From the NCBI RefSeq assembly GCF_000463015.1, contig NC_022234.1, positions 1-64,000 of the forward strand: DNA of 64,000 bases, in the 5' to 3' direction. Source of the DNA: Variovorax paradoxus B4 (GTDB lineage Bacteria > Pseudomonadota > Gammaproteobacteria > Burkholderiales > Burkholderiaceae_C). The notes beneath the pieces were generated by a model. It had not been told where the DNA came from. It did no database searches and saw only the letters and a program-made list of their open reading frames with translations. Below, in pieces: positions 53,831 to 63,069 of this stretch (position 1 is its first letter; the number at the start of each line of letters is the position of its first letter). Made by a program: the position numbers and the translations under genes.

Positions 53831-54508
53831 ATGCCCCCGCCATCTTCCAGCACCCGAGGTTCCGCCCTGTCGGATGCCATCGTCAACGAGCTCAAGCAAC
53901 TGATCTACACCGGCGAGTTCAAGCCGGGCGAGCGGCTCAACGAGGCCGCCCTGGCGCTGCGCATGGGCACCAGCCGCGGACCGATCCGCGAGGCCATCAA
54001 GGTGCTGGCGGGCCTGGGCATCGTCAATGCCGTGACCAACCGCGGCGTGTACGTGCGGCAGCTCTCGCTGCGCGAGATGCTCGAGATCTACGAGATGCGC
54101 GCGCTGGTGTTCGGCTATGCGGCCGAGCGCGCCTGCGAGCATCTGACCGAAGAGCACAAGAAGCAGTTCGAGGCTTTGCTCGCAGCCATGGACGCGGCCT
54201 GCGACGCCGAAGACGGCACGCTCTACTACGAGCTGAACCTTCAGTTCCATGCGCTGATCCTGACACTCTCGAACAACCGGCGCGCCTACCAGGCCTACGA
54301 CGACTACGTGAAGGAGCTGCACCTGGTGCGGCGCAAGTACTTCAATGCGCCGGGCAACATGCGCCGCTCGAACATCGAGCATCGCGCCATCTTCGATGCA
54401 ATTGCGGCGGCGAACCGCTCGCGTGCGCGCGCGGCGGCCGAGCGCCACGTGCTCGCCGGCCGGGCGCGGCTGCTGTCGAATTTCGAGGAGCCGCAGCCGG
54501 GCGCCTGA
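53831..54508 (+). CDS. GntR-family regulator, FCD subgroup
   Basis: A 225-residue regulator: winged helix at about 12-80 (FKPGERLNEAALALRMGTSR, GPIREAIKVLAGLGIV) and FCD domain at 90-215 (EIYEMRALVFGYAAERACE, LNLQFHALILTLSNNRRAYQ). It ends the CoA-transferase operon, so this operon carries its own regulator besides the divergent one at 48917. It converges with the FUSC gene, 12 bp away. Confidence 0.9.
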   Translation: MPPPSSSTRGSALSDAIVNELKQLIYTGEFKPGERLNEAALALRMGTSRGPIREAIKVLAGLGIVNAVTNRGVYVRQLSLREMLEIYEMRALVFGYAAERACEHLTEEHKKQFEALLAAMDAACDAEDGTLYYELNLQFHALILTLSNNRRAYQAYDDYVKELHLVRRKYFNAPGNMRRSNIEHRAIFDAIAAANRSRARAAAERHVLAGRARLLSNFEEPQPGA

Positions 54509-54520
54509 CACGGCCTTCGG

Positions 54521-56743
54521 CTACGGCGAGTGGGGCGCGCCGTCCGGCTGCGGCTGCAGCCATCGGCCGGCCTGTTCGTGCAGCGCCTCGATCTGCTGAC
54601 GGACCAGCGCAAGCTCGGTGCGGAAAAGCCGCGCGGCGTGATCGCCGGCCTCGCCCCTGTGGGGTGCTGCTTCCGGCGGCTCATGATCAACGCGTTCGGC
54701 GCTCGCTTCGCCAGCCTCCGGCAAGCCGCCCTCCATGTACGACGCCAGTGCCTCCAGCGCTGCCGCGGTGCCCTCGGCTTCCATGCGCAGGGCATCCAGC
54801 TGCTGTGGCGCATGCAGCGCCACGCGGTGTGCGCCGAGTGCCGAGAGGTAGCTCAGCAGCGTGTGCGACTGGATCAGGAAGCGCAGCGCCGTGCCTGCGC
54901 GCGGCCGCACGAAACCGGGTTCGCGGAACATCTCGAACACGGCGCTGGACAGCGTCGCATCGGCGTTGTGGGCGTTGCGCCTGGCGAGCCGGTAGGCCAG
55001 GTCGTCGCGCGCGCCCGAGCGGTACTGGCTCGCGATCTGCCGCAGGTAGTGCGCGTGGTTGCGCAGCGCCGCTGCCGCCAGGTCGCTGAAGCGCCGCGCC
55101 TGCCAGTGGGGCAGCACCAGGACCATCGCCAGCGCGGCGATCAGGCTGCCGATGGCGGTGTCGATCAGCCGGGGCACCATCAGCACGTCGCTGTCGCCCA
55201 CCTGGTTGAAGCACATCAGCACCAGCACCGTGACGGCCGCGGTCGCAAGCAGATAGCGCGTCGCACGCGTGGCGAAGAAGAACACGCCCGCGGCCACCGC
55301 CAAAAGCGATTGGGCCCAGGGCTGGGGAAAAAGCACCAGCAGCGCCCAGCCCGCCACCACGCCGATCGCCGTCCCGGCGATGCGCTGCCCGACGCGCGAC
55401 ACCGTGTCGCCCCAGGCCTGCTGGCAGACGAACAGCGTGGTCAGCAGGATCCAGTAGCCGCGCACCGGATGGATCAGCAACATCACGCCGTAGCCGGCCA
55501 CCAGCGCGACCGCCAGCCGCAGCGCATGGCGGAACAGCGCCGAACGCGGCGTGAACTGGTGCCGCACGCGTTCCACCATCTCGCGCCCGGAGCGCGGCGA
55601 GCGGTCGAACAGCCCCATGTCGGCGCGCCCGGCCCGGGCCGACGGTTCGGTGGCGCCGGCGAGCTGCCGCTCGAGCTGCGCCAGGTTCCACGCCATGGCC
55701 TCGACGGACGCGAGCAGTGCCGCCCGGCGCGGTTCGCGCAGCTGCGCGCGCTCGTGATCGATGGCGCTTTGCAGCTCCGCGAGCGCGTGGCCGCTGGCCG
55801 GATCGGCGGCAAAGGGTTCGCGCCGCTCGATGGATCGGGCAAGGCGCCTGCAGGCCTCGCCCTGCAGGGTCAGCACGCGCTGGCAGCGGTACAGCAGGTC
55901 GCTGTGGAAGAAGGCATCGGCCAGCGCGTTGTAGTCGTCGTGCGACGAGGTGGCGCGCTCGTGCACGTCCTGCGCAATCAGATAGAGGCCGCGGTAGCGC
56001 ACGATGCGGCCCGTGGGAGCGCGCGTGCTGCCGATGCGCCGGAAGATGCCTTCCTTGGCGGCGTTGAGCTCGGCCACCACTTGCGTGTTGAGCTGCGCGA
56101 GCGACAGCCGCTTGCGCTCCATGTCGATGCCGCGCAGCGGCTCGAAGAGCGAGGCCTTGAAACACACATAGTCGCCCAGCACGCGGAACAGCCCCGCCAG
56201 CTGCGCCTGCACCGGCTGGGCGGGGAAGAGCGTGCACCATGCCACCGAGAACACGCCATACCATGCCGCGCCCGCCAGCAGCAGCAGGGCCTCCTGGAGC
56301 CGGCCAGCGCCGCCCGGGGCAGCCGCGCTGCCGTCGATGCCCAGCATGGCGTAGATCGCCAGAATGAGCGTGGCGAAGCCGACGGCCTTGTAGCGGGGCT
56401 CGATCGCGCCCAGCATCGTCAGCGAGAACGCAGCCAGCGCCAGCCCCGGGACGAAGAGCACGGGGTTGTCGATCCAGGACACGACCGCGAAGGCCGCCGC
56501 CGCGAAGCACAGCAGCGTGACGGCCTGCGCGCGCAGCCGGCCCCGGCCGCTGTCGTCGGTTTCGGCCAGGGCGCTTGCAATGGCACCCAGGAAAAGCGGC
56601 GTCATGGCTTCGGCGTGCCCGCTGAGGCTGCCGATGGCCATCAGGCTGCCGAGCGTGAGCAACACCCGCAGCGGCTGGGCGTGGCCGGCCATCCGGCGAA
56701 GCCGCTGGTGGAAAAGATCGAGGGAGAGAGAAGACATTGCCAT
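54521..56743 (-). CDS. FUSC/YccS-family inner-membrane efflux protein
   Basis: A 740-residue fusaric-acid-resistance-like membrane protein. Two membrane blocks of about five to six helices each (about 20-165 and 395-540) flank large cytosolic regions, as in YccS/YhfK and AaeB. Signatures: FVCQQAWGDTVSRVGQRIAGT and MVPRLIDTAIGSLIAALAM. Members pump aromatic acids or protect the envelope. The start ATG 56743 is used; another ATG follows two codons later. It is 56 bp downstream of, and probably controlled by, the MarR gene. Confidence 0.87.
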   Translation of the reverse strand: MAMSSLSLDLFHQRLRRMAGHAQPLRVLLTLGSLMAIGSLSGHAEAMTPLFLGAIASALAETDDSGRGRLRAQAVTLLCFAAAAFAVVSWIDNPVLFVPGLALAAFSLTMLGAIEPRYKAVGFATLILAIYAMLGIDGSAAAPGGAGRLQEALLLLAGAAWYGVFSVAWCTLFPAQPVQAQLAGLFRVLGDYVCFKASLFEPLRGIDMERKRLSLAQLNTQVVAELNAAKEGIFRRIGSTRAPTGRIVRYRGLYLIAQDVHERATSSHDDYNALADAFFHSDLLYRCQRVLTLQGEACRRLARSIERREPFAADPASGHALAELQSAIDHERAQLREPRRAALLASVEAMAWNLAQLERQLAGATEPSARAGRADMGLFDRSPRSGREMVERVRHQFTPRSALFRHALRLAVALVAGYGVMLLIHPVRGYWILLTTLFVCQQAWGDTVSRVGQRIAGTAIGVVAGWALLVLFPQPWAQSLLAVAAGVFFFATRATRYLLATAAVTVLVLMCFNQVGDSDVLMVPRLIDTAIGSLIAALAMVLVLPHWQARRFSDLAAAALRNHAHYLRQIASQYRSGARDDLAYRLARRNAHNADATLSSAVFEMFREPGFVRPRAGTALRFLIQSHTLLSYLSALGAHRVALHAPQQLDALRMEAEGTAAALEALASYMEGGLPEAGEASAERVDHEPPEAAPHRGEAGDHAARLFRTELALVRQQIEALHEQAGRWLQPQPDGAPHSP

Positions 56744-56799
56744 CGTTTCGCACGATGCGTGCCAGCGCGCGGACTGTTCTGCGGCCGCATCCGCAGGAT

Positions 56800-57360
56800 T
56801 CAGCCCGCCTCCGGCCACCGGTGGCGCGTGCCGCCCGCGCGCCGGTCGGCCTTCTCCGCCACCACGCCCTGTGCGCTCAGAGCGCTCGCGCGCTGTTCGA
56901 GATGCTGCAGGCACTGCAGGAAGATGTCGAGCTGCGCGGGCTCGATGCCGGCGAGCAGATCGGTGTTGAGGGCCGCGATGCGCGGAAACACCCGCTCGAA
57001 GAGCTGCCGGCCCGAGGGGCTCAGCCGCACATGCACACCGCGCCGGTCTTCCTCGTCCTGCCGGCGCGACACCAGCTTCTTCTCGACCAGGCTGCGCAGG
57101 CCGCGCGAGGTGCGCACGCGGTCCAGCTGCAGATGCGCGGCCAGCGCCGAGGAGGTCATCTCGCCGTGCTGCGCGAGCGTGCCGATCATTCCCCACTCGC
57201 GGCGCGTGATGCCGAAGCCGCCCTCGACCAGGCGCGTGGCCATGCCGCTGGCGGTGCGCACTGCGCGCGAAAGCCGGTACAGGAGCAGCTCGTCCAGGGA
57301 GCGGGGCGCGCGCAGGGCGCTGGCATCGGGGAAGGCTTGCATGCCTTGCGTGTCGTGCAT
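56800..57360 (-). CDS. MarR-family transcription regulator
   Basis: A 186-residue MarR winged-helix regulator: FGITRREWGMIGTLAQHGEM at about 48-67, recognition helix LAAHLQLDRVRTSRGLRSLV at about 72-91, wing KLVSRRQDEEDRRGVHVRLS at about 94-113. MarR proteins repress efflux or aromatic-catabolism genes until a phenolic ligand binds. It is the first gene of the pair with the FUSC transporter. The start ATG 57360 is preferred over an upstream in-frame codon because the extra N-terminus is not MarR-like. Confidence 0.9.
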   Translation of the reverse strand: MHDTQGMQAFPDASALRAPRSLDELLLYRLSRAVRTASGMATRLVEGGFGITRREWGMIGTLAQHGEMTSSALAAHLQLDRVRTSRGLRSLVEKKLVSRRQDEEDRRGVHVRLSPSGRQLFERVFPRIAALNTDLLAGIEPAQLDIFLQCLQHLEQRASALSAQGVVAEKADRRAGGTRHRWPEAG

Positions 57361-57649
57361 CAGGTCGGGCTCGCGCGGAAGTGATGGATAAATCGGAAAC
57401 CCGAAGAAAAACAACAAACTAGAAGGGCTCGTGTGCTTTCGTGTGCATTCGCGAAGAGCTTCCAGCAGCAATTTCCATCAAGCTGTCGCAAAGCTCGTGC
57501 TGTCGGTGATCTTTTGAAGGCGCAGGGAGCGCAAATCGCGTAAGCAGGAACACCAGAGGCCCAGCATCTGAGGGGAATGGTCCGATTTTAGGAGGAGCGC
57601 CCATGGCGGCCCTGGCCCGGGGCAGGCGGCGCCGATCCCGGATGCTGTT

Positions 57650-58525
57650 TCAGCGGTAGGCGCGAGCCGAGTTCGTCGAAAAGAACTTCGTCTTTGCCAG
57701 CTCGGATTTGTCCCGCATGAACCACAGGGCCGAGCCCAGGATGTCGGGAAACGGGGCCTCGTGCAGGCTGTTGGGCCAGTCGCTGCCAAACAGGCACCGG
57801 TCTTCGCCGAACAGTTCCCACAGGGTGTCCAGGCGGTTGCGGGCCTGTGCCGAATCGCTCGCGTTCACGGGAATCTGGGAGATCTTCGCGAACACCCCGG
57901 GATGCGCCGCCAGCGTCCGCAGGTTATGCAGGAAGGTCTGTTCCTGATAGACCGGGATGACGGCGCCGGGCAGGTGGTCGACCACGATCCTCAGTGCCGG
58001 CACCTGGTGGGCGATCTCCAGCAGGGCCTCGATCAATCGTGCATCGGGGTTGGCGCTGTCGAGGCTGCGGCCGCTCTCGGCCAGCGCGCGCAGGTCGTCA
58101 ATGAACGCGGGGTTTCGGACTCCTTCGCGCAGGTCGCGATCCCAGAGGTTGCCGCATCGGATTCCGAGGAACAGGGGCTCGGCCGCCAGCCGTTCCAGCG
58201 CGGGGCGAAAGTCGTCGGCACCGGGCACCAGGTTGCCGACGAAGCCGAGCATCCGGGCGTCGACGCGCAGCGTTTCCAGCAGCCAGAAATTGTCGTCTTG
58301 CCAGGGACTCGCTTCGACGGCGATGGCACCGGTGACGCAGTGCTTCCCCGACGCGGCGAAGTAGTCCGCAGGGAGCGTGGGCCGATGGATCGCATCGTAT
58401 TTCGGAGGCCACGGAATGCCTTGCGGGCGGCGGGGATCGAACAGGTGAATGTGCGAATCGACGATCGGCCCGGTATAGGTGCCCGACCCCGCGCCGGGCG
58501 TTTCCAGCCAGAGTTCGGGGGTCAT
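57650..58525 (-). CDS. Amidohydrolase-family protein, probable sugar lactonase
   Basis: A 291-residue COG3618 TIM-barrel hydrolase. Metal ligands HxH in IVDSHIHLFDPRRPQG, H in RIVVDHLPGA and D in LFGSDWPNSLHEA. Relatives include L-fucono-1,5-lactonase and L-rhamnono-1,4-lactonase; with rhamnonate dehydratase in the same operon, lactone opening of a deoxysugar is the likely reaction. It is the last gene of the operon and overlaps the SDR gene by 4 bp. Confidence 0.85.
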   Translation of the reverse strand: MTPELWLETPGAGSGTYTGPIVDSHIHLFDPRRPQGIPWPPKYDAIHRPTLPADYFAASGKHCVTGAIAVEASPWQDDNFWLLETLRVDARMLGFVGNLVPGADDFRPALERLAAEPLFLGIRCGNLWDRDLREGVRNPAFIDDLRALAESGRSLDSANPDARLIEALLEIAHQVPALRIVVDHLPGAVIPVYQEQTFLHNLRTLAAHPGVFAKISQIPVNASDSAQARNRLDTLWELFGEDRCLFGSDWPNSLHEAPFPDILGSALWFMRDKSELAKTKFFSTNSARAYR

Positions 58526-59292
58526 TGAAGATTGACGAACATGCCGCCGTCCACCAGCAGCGCGGCGCCCGTGACATAGCGGGCCATGTCCGACGCCAGA
58601 AAGACGACCGGGCCGGCGATGTCCTCGGGCGCGCCCAGCCGGCCCAGCGTGGTGCGCCGGATCATGTAGGCGCGCTTTTCCTCATCGGCCAAGTCTTCCT
58701 GGTTGATGTCGGTGGCGATGGTGCCCGGCAGCACGGTGTTGCAGCGGATGCCGTAGGGTCCGAGCGCGATGGCGCAGGACTGCATCAGCGAGTGCAGCCC
58801 TGCCTTGGTCGGTGTGTAGTGCGTCTGCATGCCGCCCCCGACCAGCGCGCTGATCGAACTGACGGCGATGATGGCGCCGCCGCTGCCTTGTTTCTTCATC
58901 TGGTTGGCGGCGGCCTGGACCGCGAAGTAGGCGCCGTTCAGGTTGGTGTCGACCGTGCGCAAGTAGGTTTCGCGGGGCATGTCGAGAAAGGAATGGAAGG
59001 GGCAGATGCCGGCGTTGTTGACGAACACGTCCACGCCCCCGAAGGCGTCGAGCGCCGCCGTGACCAGCCTGGCGCCGGTGTCCGGATCGGCGGCATCGCT
59101 GCCTACCTCGATGCCATGGCTGCCGAAGCCGGAGATTTCCTCCATCAGCGAGAAAGCGGCCGTCCGGCCCTGGGCACTGCCGCTGTGCCCGATGATGACG
59201 CGCGCTCCCTGGCGCGCGCATTCCAGCGCGACGGCACGGCCGATGCCGCGCGAGGCGCCGGTCACGATCACGGTCTTGTTGGCTAGCAGCAT
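58522..59292 (-). CDS. SDR-family dehydrogenase, probable L-rhamnose (deoxysugar) 1-dehydrogenase
   Basis: A 256-residue classical short-chain dehydrogenase: nucleotide motif VTGASRGIGRAVALE, NNAG in VFVNNAGICPF, catalytic serine in IAVSSISALVGG and YxxxK in THYTPTKAGLHSL. SDRs of this form oxidise L-rhamnose or L-fucose to the lactone, or later the 3-deoxy-2-keto acid. Context (rhamnonate dehydratase, mutarotase, lactonase) favours the first step, but a later step is possible. Confidence 0.85.
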   Translation of the reverse strand: MLLANKTVIVTGASRGIGRAVALECARQGARVIIGHSGSAQGRTAAFSLMEEISGFGSHGIEVGSDAADPDTGARLVTAALDAFGGVDVFVNNAGICPFHSFLDMPRETYLRTVDTNLNGAYFAVQAAANQMKKQGSGGAIIAVSSISALVGGGMQTHYTPTKAGLHSLMQSCAIALGPYGIRCNTVLPGTIATDINQEDLADEEKRAYMIRRTTLGRLGAPEDIAGPVVFLASDMARYVTGAALLVDGGMFVNLQ

Positions 59293-59305
59293 GCGCAGCG
59301 CTCCT

Positions 59306-59635
59306 TCAGGTGGCTGATTCGGGCGGGAAGGCGAAGACCGGCAGCAGCTCGACGCTGACGGGAGAATGATCGGGATGGGTTTGCATGATGTCCGCCATGT
59401 AGGCCCACCAGCGCTGCATCACGGGCGAACGGGGCAACGCTTCGAGCAGGTCGTCGCGCCGGTAGCGCATGACACCGTAGAGCGCGCCGTCCTTCTCGTC
59501 GAGAAAGATGCGGTAGTCCTCGATGCCCGCCTGCTGCAGCAATGCCGCCAGCTCGGGCCAGAGGGCGTCGTGGCGGCGCCGGTATTCCGCCGCCTGGCCC
59601 GGGTTCAGCTGGAGCCTGAAGGATCGCACGGGCAT
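59306..59635 (-). CDS. rhaM: L-rhamnose mutarotase
   Basis: A 109-residue RhaM/YiiL-family dimeric alpha+beta barrel protein that interconverts the alpha and beta anomers of L-rhamnose. The catalytic H22 in YRRRHDALWPEL and the aromatic WWAYMADIM segment near residue 75 are present. Length is standard. It sits 13 bp upstream of the SDR gene and 12 bp after the dehydratase gene. Confidence 0.92.
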   Translation of the reverse strand: MPVRSFRLQLNPGQAAEYRRRHDALWPELAALLQQAGIEDYRIFLDEKDGALYGVMRYRRDDLLEALPRSPVMQRWWAYMADIMQTHPDHSPVSVELLPVFAFPPESAT

Positions 59636-59647
59636 CGCTTGCGCACC

Positions 59648-60832
59648 TCAGTGGCTGTAGGGCCGCTCGAGCATGCATTCGGGGTTCAGGCGCACCCCGA
59701 AACCCGGCTTGTCGAGCTGGTTCACCGACATCCGCCCCTGCTGCGGAATCGGTTCGTCCAGCAGCAGCGGGTTGAACATCGGCACCACTTCATCGGCCTT
59801 GGGCGCCATCATCAGGAACTCGGCAAACGGGCTGTTGTGCCGCGTGATGACGAAGTGATAGCTGTAGACCGACGAGCCGTGCGGCACCACCAGCGCGCCG
59901 TGCGCATCGGCCAGCGCAGAGATCTTGACCAGTTCCGTCAGGCCGCCGCACCAGTTCACGTCGGGCTGGATGATGTCGCAGCATCCCATCTCGAGGAGCA
60001 GGCGGAAGCCCCAGCGCGTGGCCTCGTGCTCGCCGGTCGAGACCATCATGCCGGCGGGCATGTTCTTGCGCAGCGCCGCATAGCCCCAGTAGTCGTCCGG
60101 CGGCAGCGCCTCTTCGATCCACTTGAGCCTGAAATCAGCGGCGGCGTGCGCCAGCCGCGTGGCGTAGTTGAGGTCCAGGCTCATCCAGCAGTCGTACATC
60201 AGCCAGAAGTCGGGGCCGACCAGCTCGCGCATGTGGGCCAGCTTCTCGAGATTGCGCCGCAGGCCTTCCTCGCCTTCGGCCGGGCCGTGCTGCAGCGGCA
60301 GCTTGCCGCCGATGAAACCCATCTGCTTCGCGAGGTCCGGGCGCGCGCCGGTGGCATAGAACTGCAGTTCGTTGCGCACGGCGCCGCCGAGCAGCTGGTG
60401 CACCGGCTCCTCGCGCAGCTTGCCCATCAGGTCCCACAGCGCCAGGTCCACCGCGGAGAGCGTGTTCAGCACGATGCCCTTGCGGCCGTAGTAGAGGGTC
60501 GACTGGTACATCTGGTCCCAGATCTTCTCGACGTCGGTGACCCGGGCCCCTTCGATGAAGCGCGCCAGGTGCTTTTCCACGATGAAGGCCCCCGGCTCGC
60601 CGCCGGTCGTGACTGCGAAGCCCACGGTGCCGTCGCTGGCCTCGACTTCCACCACCAGCGTGCCGAGCACGTTGATGCCGAAGCTGCGGCGGCTCTGGCG
60701 GTATTCGGGGTACTTGCTCATCGGCGTCGAGATGTGGTCGTCGATCCAGTGCCCGTCGGACTGGTCGTGGTAGTCGGCCCCGCCGCCACGCAAGGTGTAG
60801 GCACGAACCTGTTTGATGGTCTGAGAAGCCAT
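59648..60832 (-). CDS. rhmD: L-rhamnonate dehydratase
   Basis: A 394-residue enolase-superfamily enzyme removing water from L-rhamnonate to 2-keto-3-deoxy-L-rhamnonate. It follows Escherichia coli RhmD almost throughout: [60 protein letters not shown] (first metal acid), [33 protein letters not shown] and [16 protein letters not shown] with the catalytic histidine. ATG 60832 has AAAGG eight bases before it; a GTG nine bases further up is less well placed. Confidence 0.94.
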   Translation of the reverse strand: MASQTIKQVRAYTLRGGGADYHDQSDGHWIDDHISTPMSKYPEYRQSRRSFGINVLGTLVVEVEASDGTVGFAVTTGGEPGAFIVEKHLARFIEGARVTDVEKIWDQMYQSTLYYGRKGIVLNTLSAVDLALWDLMGKLREEPVHQLLGGAVRNELQFYATGARPDLAKQMGFIGGKLPLQHGPAEGEEGLRRNLEKLAHMRELVGPDFWLMYDCWMSLDLNYATRLAHAAADFRLKWIEEALPPDDYWGYAALRKNMPAGMMVSTGEHEATRWGFRLLLEMGCCDIIQPDVNWCGGLTELVKISALADAHGALVVPHGSSVYSYHFVITRHNSPFAEFLMMAPKADEVVPMFNPLLLDEPIPQQGRMSVNQLDKPGFGVRLNPECMLERPYSH

Positions 60833-60854
60833 GAGCAGCACCTTTCTTCCGGGG

Positions 60855-61790
60855 TCAACGCGCCCAGCGCAGAACCATCGCGTCGAGGTTCCGAGCGATT
60901 TCGATCAACCCGGCCTCGGTCGCGGGATGCAGCGCGGGGATCGGGTGCCGCGCCAGGTCGCAGCGGATGATTCCGCCAGCCTTCATCAACGCCTTGCTGG
61001 CCAGCAGGCCGCACTGCCGGTTCTCGTAGTTGATGAGGGGCAGCCATCGCTCGTAGCCGCGCATCGCCTGTTCGCGGTTCCCTGCGAGGTAGTCGCGGAT
61101 GATCGGCTGCAGGCCGTCGGGATAGCCGGCGCCCAGGATGCTGCCGGTCGCGCCGGCTTCCAGGTCGGCGAACAGCGTGATGGCCTCTTCACCGTCCCAC
61201 GGTCCCTCGATGGCATCGCCGCCCAGGCGGATCAGTTCGCGCAGCTTGCCGGCCGATTGCGCCACCTCGATCTTGAAATAGCACACCGCCGGCACGTCGT
61301 GCGCGAGCTGCGCCAGAAAGGCCGCGGACAGCGGTGTGCCGCTCATCGGGGCGTCCTGCAACATGATCGGTATGTCGAGGCCGTCGGCCACGCGCCGGTA
61401 GAACTCCCCCACCCCGGACTCGCTGGCCCGGATGGTGGCGCCGTGGTAGGGCGGCATGACCATGACCATGGCCGCACCCGCCTGCGCAGCGCGCTTGCTG
61501 CGGTCGGCGCAGATCTGGGAGCTGAAATGGCTGGTGGTCGCGATGACCGGGACGCGCCCGGCCACATGCTCGAAGATCGTGGTGGTGAGGATTTCGCGCT
61601 CGCGGTCCGACAGGGCGAATTGCTCCGAATAATTGGCCAATATGCACAGCCCGTCGGCGCCCGCTTCGATGATGAAATCGATACAGCGCTTCTGGCCGTC
61701 GAGATCGAGTTCGCCGCGCTCGTCGAAAATCGTCGGGGCGACCGAAAAGGCGCCCGCATACCGCGCCTTGCGCTTTCCGGAATTCATCAT
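60855..61790 (-). CDS. DHDPS-family aldolase, probable 2-keto-3-deoxy-rhamnonate aldolase
   Basis: A 311-residue dihydrodipicolinate synthase/N-acetylneuraminate lyase-type TIM barrel. It has the [15 protein letters not shown] loop, the YYR-like tyrosine region in [12 protein letters not shown], and the Schiff-base lysine in [11 protein letters not shown]. In this operon it most likely cleaves the 2-keto-3-deoxy acid to pyruvate and lactaldehyde. ATG 61790 is chosen as it overlaps the upstream TGA in ATGATGA; a GTG at 61799 is also in frame. Confidence 0.85.
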   Translation of the reverse strand: MMNSGKRKARYAGAFSVAPTIFDERGELDLDGQKRCIDFIIEAGADGLCILANYSEQFALSDREREILTTTIFEHVAGRVPVIATTSHFSSQICADRSKRAAQAGAAMVMVMPPYHGATIRASESGVGEFYRRVADGLDIPIMLQDAPMSGTPLSAAFLAQLAHDVPAVCYFKIEVAQSAGKLRELIRLGGDAIEGPWDGEEAITLFADLEAGATGSILGAGYPDGLQPIIRDYLAGNREQAMRGYERWLPLINYENRQCGLLASKALMKAGGIIRCDLARHPIPALHPATEAGLIEIARNLDAMVLRWAR

Positions 61791-62329
61791 TGCAGCCACC
61801 CGAGGGACGCTGCCGCCTTGATCGCTTCGGGAATGATCAGTTTTTCGTGCGGCTCGAAGATCGGCTTCGGCAGGTCGCTCGGCTTGTAAAAGCCGGAGGG
61901 CGTGCTGCTCGTCAATTTGCCGCTGCGGTAGCGCGTGATATAGAGCAGCGACAGGTAATGCCCCCGCTTCGATTCGCTGAATTCAAGGATCTTGATGAAT
62001 TGAGGCCCGTCGGCCACCACGTCCGTTCCCAATTCGTCCTTGCACAGCCGCTCCCAGGCGTTGTCGATGGATTCGTTGAAATTGTGCATGACACCCGGGT
62101 TGTGCCATTGCCCCGCGAAGGGCTCGTCAGGCTGCCTTTCCTTGCTCGGCCGCTGGGTCAGCCAGACATTGCCACCTTCGTCGAAGATCACCAGTTCGGT
62201 GGAGATCTTCTTGTAGGTCTTTACGAATTCTTCATAAAGCCGCTGCGGCAATACCCTCGCTCCTACGTCGGAGCGAATTCTTTGCAAGATGGAAATTTCC
62301 TCATCTATCAGTGCTTCATTCCAAGACAT
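61787..62329 (-). CDS. Nudix-hydrolase-like protein with altered Nudix box
   Basis: A 180-residue protein with the Nudix fold: STELVIFDEGGNVWLTQRPS (first strands), AGQWHNPGVMHNFNES and the box-like helix AWERLCKDELGTDV. The canonical GX5EX7REUXEEXGU is only partly kept: spacing before the first glutamate is six, and the RE and EE pairs read RL and DE. It is probably a diverged pyrophosphohydrolase or a ligand-binding regulator. It is the first gene of the rhamnose operon, an unexpected position. Confidence 0.7.
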   Translation of the reverse strand: MSWNEALIDEEISILQRIRSDVGARVLPQRLYEEFVKTYKKISTELVIFDEGGNVWLTQRPSKERQPDEPFAGQWHNPGVMHNFNESIDNAWERLCKDELGTDVVADGPQFIKILEFSESKRGHYLSLLYITRYRSGKLTSSTPSGFYKPSDLPKPIFEPHEKLIIPEAIKAAASLGWLQ

Positions 62330-62418
62330 TTTTGTTCATCCTGTGACGTAGGGTTAAAGAAAGTCTCCTCTGCGGCACCCCGCCTGCGAATGGTGGCAAT
62401 GGAATTATTTTTCCTAAT

Positions 62419-62448
62419 AAAATAGGTTTAAAAAGCCAGTTGAGTCAA
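62419..62448 (-). promoter_or_regulatory. Probable promoter of the rhamnose operon
   Basis: On the minus strand TTGACT at 62448-62443, 18-bp spacer, TATTTT at 62424-62419, giving a leader of about 80 bases to the Nudix-like start. The spacer and flanks are AT-rich. Confidence 0.5.
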
Positions 62449-62487
62449 AAATAAACCGCAACGTTATTCAGCAAAATATATGCCATG

Positions 62488-62502
62488 TGCTGCACTGCAG
62501 CA
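62488..62502. repeat. Palindrome in the rhamnose-operon upstream region
   Basis: TGCTGC-ACT-GCAGCA, perfect dyad about 40 bp upstream of the candidate -35. A related sequence (GCTTGCACTGCACC) recurs at 62754. Could be an operator for the rhamnose operon or one end of a lost insertion. Confidence 0.4.
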
Positions 62503-62802
62503 GGGAAAATGAATGGAATCTCTGCGGTGCAAATCAATTGCCACATCGGCCTTAAAAGTTATGTCACATCGAGCTTTGTCATTTCATTCTCTGGACCAAA
62601 TAGCGACCAAGTGGCTCTACTTTTCCGTCGGTCGGGACAATGCGGTTTCATCTCCGGACGAGACGGTGTTCGGGCGCGCTGCGTGCTCAGGCCTCGCGAG
62701 CGCCGGGCGCTCTTTTCCTGCACCAAAACACGACTTGAAGCGGTATTGCGGGGCTTGCACTGCACCGGGGAAAAGCAGGCACGCCCGGGCATGCAGCGGT
62801 GC

Positions 62803-63069
62803 TCATTCGCTGCGCGCCGGCTGCATCGGCTCCGACACGGCATTCGCGTCGCGCCGCTTGGGCCGTCCGGGAATGGGCTTGGCCAGCAGGGCCTGCGGCC
62901 CGTCGCGCCGGTAGTCCGCGACCCAGCGAAACACCGTGCGCCGGTTCAGGCCGTAGACCAGCGCGACCTGGGCCACGCTGCACCCCTCGTTCACGGCCGC
63001 GACCGCCCGTTGCCGCAGGGTCTGCAGCAGCCGGTGGTCCAGGCTGCGGGCGTCAAACTTGGCATTCAT
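62803..63069 (-). CDS. Small helix-turn-helix protein (IS630/winged-HTH type)
   Basis: An 88-residue protein with one homeodomain-like helix-turn-helix: VNEGCSVAQVALVYGLNRRT (about 27-46), then VFRWVADYRRDGPQALL, the pattern of the N-terminal DNA-binding domain of IS630/Tc1-type transposases and some stand-alone regulators. GRPKRR near residue 67 is an AT-hook-like basic patch. The catalytic DDE part is absent, so it is either a transposase remnant or a small regulator. Its start overlaps the upstream MFS stop by 17 bp. Confidence 0.62.
   Translation of the reverse strand: MNAKFDARSLDHRLLQTLRQRAVAAVNEGCSVAQVALVYGLNRRTVFRWVADYRRDGPQALLAKPIPGRPKRRDANAVSEPMQPARSE

Larger units (their letters stand above)
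62330..62802. other. 473-bp AT-rich spacer before the rhamnose operon
   Basis: No supported gene. The first 300 bases are clearly AT-richer than the surroundings. It holds a minus-strand promoter (62419-62448), a perfect palindrome TGCTGC-ACT-GCAGCA at 62488-62502, and a partial copy of that sequence plus its right flank (TTGCACTGCA, then GGGGAAAA) at 62754-62774. Together these suggest an insertion remnant or a regulator site pair. Confidence 0.45.

Noticed and set aside
54530..57391. Antisense open frame of about 950 codons opposite the FUSC and MarR genes
   Set aside because: Sense strand encodes two recognised families; the antisense reading has no domain and an H/R/Q-rich composition.
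57419..57604. Short open frame between the MarR and amidohydrolase genes
   Set aside because: No ribosome site, no domain and a proline/histidine-rich composition; treated as non-coding.
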